DNA of 5,681 nt, from positions 1 to 5,681 of the forward strand of contig CAYQPF010000242.1 of NCBI GenBank assembly GCA_964419225.1. The letters are read 5' to 3'. Below the pieces are notes generated by a model. That model saw nothing but the letters and a program-made list of their open reading frames with translations. It did not search any database and was not told the origin of the DNA. Below are positions 1 to 5,603 of this stretch, in pieces. This stretch comes from CAYQPF01 sp964419225 (lineage in GTDB: Bacteria; Cloacimonadota; Cloacimonadia; Cloacimonadales; CAYQPF01). Made by a program: the position numbers and the translations under genes. Within the stretch, counting starts at the first letter, position 1, and each line of letters starts with the position of its first letter.

Positions 1-1
1 C

Positions 2-226
2 AAATCAAGTATATTTGCTTCAGGTGGTATAGTTGAATCCGGCAGATATGGAATTGAAAGTATGCTTGATAAACTCTCTGATATGGCTGATCGTTTATTG
101 GAAATCAAAGAGGAGATTAAAAACAAGAACCTCAGCTTGAATGTTCAAGTCGATCCCCTGTCTAATGATCCGGTTAAGATAAGCGAACTGGCAGATAAAG
201 GCAAGATCATCAGAAGTGAAGTATGA
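2..226 (+). CDS. Phage tail tape measure protein, C-terminal end (partial)
   Basis: The open frame enters from the left edge and gives 74 residues before a TGA at 224-226; the start lies outside the window. Seen: a glycine-rich stretch near the beginning (FASGGIVESGRYG), then a charged heptad-like helix (about residues 22-45, LDKLSDMADRLLEIKEEIKN), then a short polar tail. Tape measure proteins of long-tailed phages often end with a glycine-rich FA(S/T)GGIV-type segment and helical coiled-coil sequence, and this position, just before the tail-tip genes, is where the gene normally sits. The protein sets tail length and occupies the tail tube. The assignment rests on this fragment plus synteny. 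Another large tail protein with a coiled-coil end is possible. The stop codon directly abuts the stop codon of the opposite-strand gene. Confidence 0.6.
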   Translation, partial: KSSIFASGGIVESGRYGIESMLDKLSDMADRLLEIKEEIKNKNLSLNVQVDPLSNDPVKISELADKGKIIRSEV

Positions 227-748
227 TTATGGTTCTATTATACCCTTTATTATTGATCGTGTATATCCATATTGATAACAAAAATCTAACCCATCAATTT
301 CTCCTAAAATCCTTAGCTGTTCTAATGAGCCACTGTTGGGAGGTACTTGAATTGGGAAGATTACAGGCAAGCTACTGCTACCAGTCAAATAGCTTATTGA
401 TTTTTGATCAATTTCATATGTTCGTCCATCATAATCAGCATGATGAATATACCCAGAAGCAGACTCTTTTGTATGGAGATTATAACAACAAAAGTACTGA
501 TGTTCATCAATCACATATTTGCCATTTACTCGGTCAGGTCTATACATTTGAAAAATATAAGAGACATAATCTGCACTACCTGAACATGCTACAATCGCAC
601 AAGGGGCTTTCGATAATAAACCTATCTGTTTCAACTGAGGATAGTCAGATGGGAATAGAATCTTATATTCTCCTTTTGGGCATTTATTCTGCCAATCATC
701 AAGAGAAAGTGGACTTTCAACTTCACTATAAAGATTTTTTTTACTCAT
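227..748 (-). CDS. Unrecognised 173-residue cargo (moron) protein on the opposite strand
   Basis: I do not recognise this protein. It reads leftwards from ATG at 748-746 to TAA at 229-227. The start was chosen because GAGG (757-754) lies five bases before it and a near-consensus promoter lies just upstream; in-frame ATGs further upstream, at 784 and 796, fall inside or before the promoter. The composition is that of a real soluble protein: about 7% glycine, balanced acidic and basic residues, purine-rich first codon positions. There are six cysteines (23, 50, 55, 87, 88, 157), many tyrosines, a GKYVIDEHQYFCC segment (76-88) and a proline-rich piece (128-138). I see no signal peptide or membrane segment. 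It probably has a mixed alpha/beta fold. It lies inside a tail operon but runs against it with its own promoter, which suggests a lysogeny-expressed accessory gene. Function is unknown. The overlapping + frame is rejected as a shadow. Confidence 0.75.
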   Translation of the reverse strand: MSKKNLYSEVESPLSLDDWQNKCPKGEYKILFPSDYPQLKQIGLLSKAPCAIVACSGSADYVSYIFQMYRPDRVNGKYVIDEHQYFCCYNLHTKESASGYIHHADYDGRTYEIDQKSISYLTGSSSLPVIFPIQVPPNSGSLEQLRILGEIDGLDFCYQYGYTRSIIKGIIEP

Positions 749-763
749 ATTTACCTCATAAAC

Positions 764-792
764 ATTATTGTAGAGGAGAGTCATTATGTCAA
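764..792 (-). promoter_or_regulatory. Sigma70-type promoter for the opposite-strand cargo gene
   Basis: Read on the - strand, a perfect -35 hexamer TTGACA (792-787) is followed by a 17-base spacer and a -10 hexamer AATAAT (769-764, five of six to consensus). Transcription would begin near 757-759. The leader would be only about 9-11 bases and would begin close to the GAGG ribosome binding site (757-754). The promoter covers the SD and start codon of the + strand gene at 786. A second, less likely -10 reading is TACAAT (772-767), with a 14-base spacer. Confidence 0.7.
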
Positions 793-2264
793 GCATGAAC
801 CTTTTTAGAATAGATTTTATTGATGGTAAGGATGACAGCTCAACTTACAATCAGACCATGCACAGTCTTATCGATGCTGAATTTGACAGGTACATTCTGT
901 CTTTTTCAGAGTCGGCAGATAAACTAACATCTGTATCAAACTACTCCAGAGAACCCAAACGAATAACTTTTGAATGCTTCGTTGACTCTTGGATCGAGAC
1001 CTATGTATTATCGGGTGATTATGAACATGAGAGATACCTTAGTCAGTGGGAAGTAAAGATTTATCGGGATAGTTTACTGCTTTTTACAGGCATTATTGAT
1101 ACTTCTCTGCTTCAATATGATCAGGCGACTCTGATTATCAAATTTACCTGTTATGACAAAATCCGGTTATTTTCGATTTATTCCGATCTGAAGCATTTAT
1201 ATACATTGGCTACAGGCTATTATCCTCAATGGATTTTGGGTTATTTTACTCAGGATATTACCAACAAGATACCTATTGATATTGATTACTCCAATGCTCT
1301 GACAGTACCAAGTCATCAGACTACAGACCTTGAGTTGGGAAGTGTCCCATACAGTGATATGGACTCTCTTCTGCCTGATGGAAACGGCTTTCACTATATT
1401 TATCATTCGTTGTCTTATGGTACTCCTTACGCAGGTTTCAGAGTGGATTCACTCACCAGCGTGGTTTACTTTGTATTTGCTTACAAAGTCGTAGTGCAGG
1501 CAAATTACAATAATGTTCCTACTTACTGGTTAGCTAAATACAGAATCAGGATTTACAAATTCTTTAACAAGATCTGTCCTGTGGTTTTTGAGTATGATAA
1601 AGTCACCGAGTGGAAAACCGATGCTAATATGCTGATGGTCGATTCTCAGAATTATCAGAATTACTTTGCTGAGAATGGAATGGCTTATTTGGATATTTAC
1701 TCACTACTCAGTACTGCTACAGTCGGTAGTGATGTTTACAATTATGCTAATGTCAGTTCAGTTATCACTGCCAAGTTCACCGGAGATATATTTCCATCTT
1801 TGCTTTTCCCGGGCAAGATGTATGAAACCTACATTGCCGAACCAACTGAGAATATGAAAACTCTTCAGATGATGCTTCTGCTTTATAATGCCACTATCTA
1901 CTGTAATAACTCTGGAACGATCATTCTGAGAAGTAAAGACAGTACTGCCACCACTACTACTATTAATATAGAGGATGCTGATGTTTTAGCTTTCGCAATT
2001 AAGCGAGGCAATCAGGAAAAACCAGATTTATCACCCTTAGAAGTCTTAGCAGGAGATACCAGTATCCTGAAAAGCCAATTATCCACTTATCTTCCGAACT
2101 GTTATGAGTCTGCCTGGGAGATTGAAACCACCATCGACAACATAAGTAAATATGATATCCAGCTCTTTTACAGGCTGGAAGTCAAAGGAAAGAGCATAAG
2201 AGTAACTGAAGTTCAGAAGGACTATCAAAATGATGAATACAAAATTAAGGGCTGGCAGATATGA
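786..2264 (+). CDS. Phage tail-tip / baseplate hub-like structural protein
   Basis: This 492-residue protein starts at ATG 786, five bases after an AGGAGAG site (774-780); the ATG at 795 would sit too far from it. Seen: beta-rich sequence throughout with many Tyr, Ser and Thr. There is a segment at about 86-135 (QWEVKIYRDSLLLFTGIID, then LIIKFTCYDKIRLFS). A C-terminal part at 357-385 (MKTLQMMLLLYNATIY followed by SGTIILRS) precedes a final strand-rich stretch ending DEYKIKGWQ. Known of the family: gp27-like hub proteins of siphophage tails carry this kind of 'applied field, tilted G-I-D, then cell-by-cell beta domain' pattern and sit after the tape measure. Inference: it forms the tail-tip ring or hub at the end of the tube. 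It could equally be a distal-tail-like protein. The stop overlaps the next start (ATGA), so the two are probably translationally coupled. Its initiation region is shared with the opposite-strand promoter. Confidence 0.6.
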   Translation: MSSMNLFRIDFIDGKDDSSTYNQTMHSLIDAEFDRYILSFSESADKLTSVSNYSREPKRITFECFVDSWIETYVLSGDYEHERYLSQWEVKIYRDSLLLFTGIIDTSLLQYDQATLIIKFTCYDKIRLFSIYSDLKHLYTLATGYYPQWILGYFTQDITNKIPIDIDYSNALTVPSHQTTDLELGSVPYSDMDSLLPDGNGFHYIYHSLSYGTPYAGFRVDSLTSVVYFVFAYKVVVQANYNNVPTYWLAKYRIRIYKFFNKICPVVFEYDKVTEWKTDANMLMVDSQNYQNYFAENGMAYLDIYSLLSTATVGSDVYNYANVSSVITAKFTGDIFPSLLFPGKMYETYIAEPTENMKTLQMMLLLYNATIYCNNSGTIILRSKDSTATTTTINIEDADVLAFAIKRGNQEKPDLSPLEVLAGDTSILKSQLSTYLPNCYESAWEIETTIDNISKYDIQLFYRLEVKGKSIRVTEVQKDYQNDEYKIKGWQI

Positions 2265-2683
2265 ACGGAATTACTCTTTATCGGGTTAGTAATGCCCCGG
2301 GAATCAGCACGCATTACATTGAATCCGGAGAGGTTGAATATGTTCCCAAGATCAAGTATCGCATTGAAAAAAAGAATCCTTTCGACCCAAGAATCATTCA
2401 TAAAAGGGATATGTATCATGAAGATACTTTCAATTGCGAAGCTGTGCTTCAGCCTTGGGAATATAAGTTCCTCATGGATTTTTTGTTAATAGAAGGCATC
2501 TTTTACTTGGATTGGGATCACTTTTTTGGTCACCAGCAGTATGAAGTAAAAGTCCTCGAATACCCTAAATGTCCTGATGAACTCAATGAATATCCGGAGA
2601 GAGTCAAATTTGTGATGCAGGCAATCTATGTGGATGAAGTGCATCCGCCCGGAGCAGGTATATACAGCGAAAGCGAACTTTAG
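2261..2683 (+). CDS. Small tail-module structural protein, function unassigned
   Basis: This 140-residue protein starts at ATG 2261, overlapping the previous stop by four bases, with AAGGG (2247-2251) nine bases upstream. It is acidic and aromatic-rich: FNCEAVLQPWEYKFLMDFLL (57-76), then FYLDWDHFFG (81-90), then alternating strands (YEVKVLEYPKC, RVKFVMQAIYVDEV) ending in a proline/glycine stretch HPPGAGIY (128-135). No signal peptide or transmembrane segment is seen. The first 50 residues carry KIKYRIEKKNPFDPRIIHKRDMY, a charged strand pattern. Overlap with the hub-like gene and its position before the fibre gene make it very likely a minor tail-tip or connector component. I do not recognise a named family, so the role is inferred from context alone. 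Confidence 0.7.
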   Translation: MNGITLYRVSNAPGISTHYIESGEVEYVPKIKYRIEKKNPFDPRIIHKRDMYHEDTFNCEAVLQPWEYKFLMDFLLIEGIFYLDWDHFFGHQQYEVKVLEYPKCPDELNEYPERVKFVMQAIYVDEVHPPGAGIYSESEL

Positions 2684-2735
2684 AATGCTAATATAATTAT
2701 TAGAAAACTAATATTTTACAAATACAGGAGGTTTT
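2684..2735 (+). promoter_or_regulatory. AT-rich leader of the fibre gene with -10-like sequence and small inverted repeats
   Basis: This 52-base gap contains a perfect TATAAT (2692-2697), an overlapping extended -10 form TGCTAATAT (2686-2694), a 6-base inverted repeat CTAATA / TATTAG, and a second copy of CTAATAT. No good -35 hexamer lies 16-18 bases upstream, so any promoter would be an extended -10 type or need a phage factor. The AGGAGG (2726-2731) is the ribosome binding site of the next gene, four bases before its ATG. Confidence 0.3.
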
Positions 2736-3404
2736 ATGTATCGTTACGGAATCAGTTATTTTAGAATAGAGAATGGTCAAAGAGTACCAATTACAGGTCT
2801 GGAGGTAAGGCTTGTTAAACCAAGACTTGGTTGGGAGACTGGCATTGTACTCAAAGAAACCGGTCAGAACTCTGGATTTTATGAGTCAGATATTATAGCA
2901 ACAGATAAGGCAGGATACTTTGATATCTGGGATAACAAGACCAATGCCAACGTACCTTCAATGTCAGGAAAGAGCGTTGTTGTGGGTTGTGTTGATAGTG
3001 ATGGAATCGAGCAGGGTGCAGTAAATGCTTATCATTTAGCTGATGAATCCATAACCAGCGACAAGATCGCAAAGGATGGAATTTATCAGGCAAATCTTAA
3101 GGATGGACATGTCAGTCTGGCAAAGCTTAGTTGTATTATTGAAAACCAAACCAAAGGAATCGGATATGAGACTGGTCATACACCAGCAATAGTTGGAAGT
3201 GATAAGACCATTGTGCATACAATTAATTTAAAGGATAAGAAAGCACCTTTGATATTTTTATCGAGTATGTGTGATTGTCCTATGTTCATCTCAGAAATCA
3301 AGGAGAACACTGATACTTGGACGGTTAAACTAACCTGTGGTGAGAAGCAGAAGATGGATAATTTTTTCTACAATTTGATCGTATTAAGAGCAGAAGTTGA
3401 TTAA
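2736..3404 (+). CDS. Phage tail fibre / appendage protein
   Basis: This 222-residue protein starts at ATG 2736 after a consensus AGGAGG. Residues 1-90 resemble a beta-sandwich domain: ITGLEVRLVKP, GIVLKETGQNSGFYE and KAGYFDIWDNKTN, which is the pattern of BppU/Ig-like attachment modules at the N-terminus of appendage proteins. Residues 96-131 carry short I-x-x-x-K-I/L repeats (YHLADESITSDKIAKDGIYQANLKDGHVSLAKLS), typical of the triple-helical shaft of phage fibres. Residues 156-222 form a strand-rich C-terminal head (KTIVHTINL, APLIFLSS, TDTWTVKLTCGEKQ, FYNLIVLRAEVD). Inference: a homotrimeric appendage attached to the tail tip that contacts the host surface. It is short for a complete fibre, so it may act with other appendages. 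It is the last gene of the tail module in this window. Confidence 0.65.
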   Translation: MYRYGISYFRIENGQRVPITGLEVRLVKPRLGWETGIVLKETGQNSGFYESDIIATDKAGYFDIWDNKTNANVPSMSGKSVVVGCVDSDGIEQGAVNAYHLADESITSDKIAKDGIYQANLKDGHVSLAKLSCIIENQTKGIGYETGHTPAIVGSDKTIVHTINLKDKKAPLIFLSSMCDCPMFISEIKENTDTWTVKLTCGEKQKMDNFFYNLIVLRAEVD

Positions 3405-3411
3405 GAAGCCG

Positions 3412-3453
3412 GAAACGCAAAAGCCAGAGGATTTAAACTTTTTTGTATGCTTA
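3412..3453 (+). repeat. Left copy of a 42-base imperfect direct repeat; decayed terminator
   Basis: Compared without gaps to 5329-5370, 30 of 42 positions are identical, and 19 of the first 22. The sequence reads A-rich, then GCCAGAGGATT, then a T-run (3439-3444), as an intrinsic terminator would. The right arm that should pair with GCCAGAGGA is missing, so no stable stem forms. It follows the fibre stop codon by seven bases, where a tail-operon terminator is expected. Confidence 0.5.
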
Positions 3454-3659
3454 TTTAGGTATTCATGCTTACTACTTTACTAATAAACGAATGTTCTTGA
3501 CAAGTTATGCAATTCAATATTTTTTCATATTAGTAAGGAATATCCATCAAAACAATTAATGACTATTCCTTACTTCTTAAAACTGATTTAGTTCAGTTAA
3601 GATTGTAATTGAAAATCTGTTGAGTAATCAGAAAATTAGTAACTATAGTTGAGGTAATA
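3454..3659. other. Non-coding regulatory region upstream of the nuclease gene
   Basis: No credible coding frame is visible on either strand. It contains an 11-base perfect inverted repeat (3532-3542 and 3564-3574, 21-base loop), a 6-base inverted repeat AACTGA / TCAGTT (3581-3598), and three copies of the 8-mer ATTAGTAA or its complement (3477-3484 reversed, 3529-3536, 3635-3642). A TTGACA (3497-3502) has only a weak -10 (TATTTT, 15 bases on). TTGAGT (3620-3625) with TATAGT (3644-3649, 18-base spacer) is closer to consensus, but its start would fall at or past the GAGGT ribosome site (3651-3655). The promoter is therefore not settled. Confidence 0.45.
3532..3574. repeat. 11-base perfect inverted repeat, possible operator or hairpin
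   Basis: AGTAAGGAATA (3532-3542) is exactly matched by its complement at 3564-3574, separated by 21 bases. No T-run follows on either strand, so it does not look like an intrinsic terminator. The left arm overlaps one ATTAGTAA copy. Candidate roles are a dimer binding site or an RNA hairpin in the leader of the nuclease gene. Confidence 0.5.
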
Positions 3660-5288
3660 ATGGGAAGAAGAAGTGGATTTAACTATGCTCTACGTGTTTT
3701 AGCTTCATCGTCAGCCAGTAGTCAAAGAGCTTATAATGCAGAAATACGTAGAAGCAACAATATAGCAAAACAACTAGTAAGAGAACAAAAAGCATTAGAA
3801 AGAGAAAAGTCAAAACAAAGGAAAGAAGATGCGATACAGTTTGCCTTAGAACAAACCAATGAAGCTGAAGACCAAAGAAATGAGTTAATATCATTGCTTA
3901 CAAATGCTAATATTGATCCCTTGCAAGTGAAGTGGAAAAAACTTAAAAAACATGATCATTACTCAGTAATACAACCTGAGGAACCTAAATTACAAAGCAT
4001 CCCACCTGCTGTTGATCCATCTTACTTTGCTCCTAAAATAAATATTTTCGATAAATTGTTTAAAAAGCGAATCGCTCAAAAAACTGAAAAAGCTGAAAAT
4101 GAATTCCAGATAGCAAAAAAAAATCGAGATGAGTTAATTGAAAGACTACAAAAAGAAAATGATGTCATCAAAGCAAATCATAAGCAAGTTTTAGATAAGT
4201 GGAGTGCTACTAGAAATGTTTTTCTGAAGGAGCAAAAAGAATATAATGACTCAATAGATAAATTAGAAGAATCTTTCAATAATCAAGAAGAGGATGCTGT
4301 TGAATTTTATTTTAATCAAGTTATTTCTCTAATTGATTTACCAGAATTAATAGAAATTGAGTGGGAGTTAGAATATAATATAGACAGTAAAATTCTGATT
4401 GTAGATCTTATATTACCAAGTATTGGGACAATTCCGACCTTGAAAACAAAAAAATACGTTGCAACAAGACAAGAATATACTCATACAGAAATTAAAGAAA
4501 AAGAAATAGAAACGATTTTTGAAAAAATGATTTTGCAATTAAGCTTACGTATTGTTCACGATATTTATATTTCAGACATTTTGAATTTCGTCGATACGAT
4601 TGTATTCAATGGCATTCATGAAGGAATCAACAAGAGTACTGGAATAGAAGAGGTGAAATGCATATTATCATTACAAACGAAAAAAGATGCTTTCCTTAAG
4701 ATTAACATCCAAAATGTAGATGCGAAATCATGCTTCCTAAGCTTTAAAGGAATATCAGGTGCCCGATTAACTGAGCTAGTTCCTATTGCTCCCATAATGA
4801 ATATGAACAAAGAAGACAAAAGATTTGTTCAGGGGATTGACATAGCACATACTATAGAAGGGCAGAACTTAGCTTCAATGGACTGGGAGGATTTTGAGCA
4901 TTTAATCAGAGAACTATTTGAAAAAGAATTTGCTGTTAATGGGGCTGAAGTCAGAATAACTCAAGCAAGTAAAGATGGTGGTGTTGATGCTATCATGTTT
5001 GATCCAGATCCAATAAGGGGTGGAAAATTCGTTATTCAAGCTAAACGATATACTAATGTTGTTGGAGTATCAGCAGTTCGAGACCTTTTTGGGACTCTTA
5101 CCCATGAAGGAGCGTCTAAAGGAATTCTTGTTACCACAGCCAATTATGGAGCTGATTCATACGAATTTGCCAAAAATAAACCACTGACTCTGATTAATGG
5201 GAGTAATTTATTGTTTCTTCTTGAAAAACATGGGTATAATGCAAGAATTGATTTAGAAGAAGCTAAAAAGAACAATATGATGAGTTAA
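3660..5288 (+). CDS. Mrr-type restriction endonuclease with N-terminal coiled coil (candidate defence gene)
   Basis: This 542-residue protein starts at ATG 3660, four bases after GAGGT (3651-3655). Residues 20-75 and 140-210 are lysine/glutamate-rich helices with coiled-coil character. Residues 210-400 form a middle domain I cannot assign. Residues 407-525 are a restriction-endonuclease (Mrr_cat-like) domain: WEDFEHLIRELFEKEF (409-424) gives the helix with a conserved acidic residue, then KDGGVDA (438-444) and FVIQAKRY (457-464). The likely catalytic set is E413, D443, Q460 and K462, the PD-(D/E)xK-like core in its QxK form. The end (KGILVTTANYGADSYEFA, then a leucine-rich NLLFLLEKHG) matches the usual fold. 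Mrr proteins cut modified or foreign DNA; the coiled coil may drive oligomerisation. No partner methyltransferase is visible. It is more AT-rich than the tail genes (4081-4140 has 17 of 60 G+C), which suggests separate acquisition. What triggers it is not known. Confidence 0.85.
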   Translation: MGRRSGFNYALRVLASSSASSQRAYNAEIRRSNNIAKQLVREQKALEREKSKQRKEDAIQFALEQTNEAEDQRNELISLLTNANIDPLQVKWKKLKKHDHYSVIQPEEPKLQSIPPAVDPSYFAPKINIFDKLFKKRIAQKTEKAENEFQIAKKNRDELIERLQKENDVIKANHKQVLDKWSATRNVFLKEQKEYNDSIDKLEESFNNQEEDAVEFYFNQVISLIDLPELIEIEWELEYNIDSKILIVDLILPSIGTIPTLKTKKYVATRQEYTHTEIKEKEIETIFEKMILQLSLRIVHDIYISDILNFVDTIVFNGIHEGINKSTGIEEVKCILSLQTKKDAFLKINIQNVDAKSCFLSFKGISGARLTELVPIAPIMNMNKEDKRFVQGIDIAHTIEGQNLASMDWEDFEHLIRELFEKEFAVNGAEVRITQASKDGGVDAIMFDPDPIRGGKFVIQAKRYTNVVGVSAVRDLFGTLTHEGASKGILVTTANYGADSYEFAKNKPLTLINGSNLLFLLEKHGYNARIDLEEAKKNNMMS

Positions 5289-5314
5289 TGTGAATATTTG
5301 TTAGTATTAGGTTA

Positions 5315-5333
5315 GTTTCGTTATTTACGAAAC
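5315..5333. repeat. 7-base hairpin after the nuclease gene
   Basis: GTTTCGT (5315-5321) pairs with ACGAAAC (5327-5333) around a five-base loop. It lies 26 bases after the nuclease stop. An A-run rather than a T-run follows on the + strand, so alone it is a weak terminator for the nuclease transcript. It may assist the adjacent stronger hairpin. Confidence 0.4.
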
Positions 5334-5370
5334 GAAAAAACCGGAGGATTCTATCTTCTGGTTTAGCTTA
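5329..5370 (+). repeat. Right copy of the 42-base imperfect direct repeat
   Basis: Matches 3412-3453 at 30 of 42 ungapped positions, best in the first 22. This copy keeps the complete terminator stem that the left copy has lost. Together the two copies bracket the nuclease locus. Confidence 0.5.
5338..5364 (-). terminator. Intrinsic terminator between convergent genes
   Basis: AAACCGGAGGAT (5338-5349) pairs with ATCTTCTGGTTT (5353-5364), a 12-pair stem including two G-T pairs, with a three-base loop. Read on the - strand, it is followed by a T-run (5340-5335 on the complement), so it fits best as the terminator of the small gene to its right. In the + direction only TTTAGCTT follows, so it would act more weakly on the nuclease transcript; partial bidirectional use is likely. 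Confidence 0.7.
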
Positions 5371-5381
5371 GAACGATTATC

Positions 5382-5603
5382 TTATTTTTCGTTGTCTCTT
5401 CTAACTAAAAGCTCTGCCATTAAATTGATTACTTCTTTGTAATCCGCATAATCCCAAGCCTCATCAATTCTCTTTTGAATCTCTTCCTCAGTCATTTCAT
5501 CTGAATGAAGCCAGGAAGCAGTGTAGCATTCCCAGTATGATCTGGTCTTTGTGGTTTCGGTCTCTTGAATTTCTTGCCCTTGATTTTTGATTTTCTTACT
5601 CAT
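5382..5603 (-). CDS. Small acidic hypothetical protein
   Basis: This 73-residue protein starts at ATG 5603-5601, five bases downstream of a strong AAGGAGA site (5615-5609), and ends at TAA 5384-5382. A terminator begins 17 bases after the stop. It has a lysine- and threonine-rich N-terminus (MSKKIKNQGQEIQETETTK), an aromatic/cysteine patch (SYWECYTASWLHSD, 22-35), then an acidic amphipathic helix (about 37-70: MTEEEIQKRIDEAWDYADYKE and INLMAELLVRRD). No signal peptide or membrane segment is seen. I do not recognise a family. The strong ribosome site, terminator and helical composition support a real gene. Its size is in the range of small phage regulators or adaptor proteins, but nothing in the sequence assigns a role. 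Confidence 0.7.
   Translation of the reverse strand: MSKKIKNQGQEIQETETTKTRSYWECYTASWLHSDEMTEEEIQKRIDEAWDYADYKEVINLMAELLVRRDNEK

Noticed and set aside
223..798. + strand open frame overlapping the tape-measure stop (ATGA) and the hub start
   Set aside because: It fits the operon geometry but has low glycine, an excess of His, Gln, Tyr and Leu, and only a weak ribosome site. The opposite strand has ordinary composition, a good SD and a near-consensus promoter.
1197..1857. Short open frames on both strands inside the hub-like gene
   Set aside because: They lack ribosome sites and lie wholly within a well-supported coding gene; these are shadows.
3497..3523. TTGACA with TATTTT as the nuclease promoter
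   Set aside because: The -35 is perfect but the spacer is 15 bases and the -10 matches four of six, so it is noted only as a possibility.
3532..3574. Inverted repeat as the tail-operon terminator
   Set aside because: The loop is 21 bases and no T-run follows in either direction.
3679..3894. Leucine- and phenylalanine-rich reverse frame within the nuclease gene, resembling a membrane protein
   Set aside because: It is the complement of the lysine/glutamate-rich coiled coil, which automatically reads as Leu/Phe; no ribosome site was seen.
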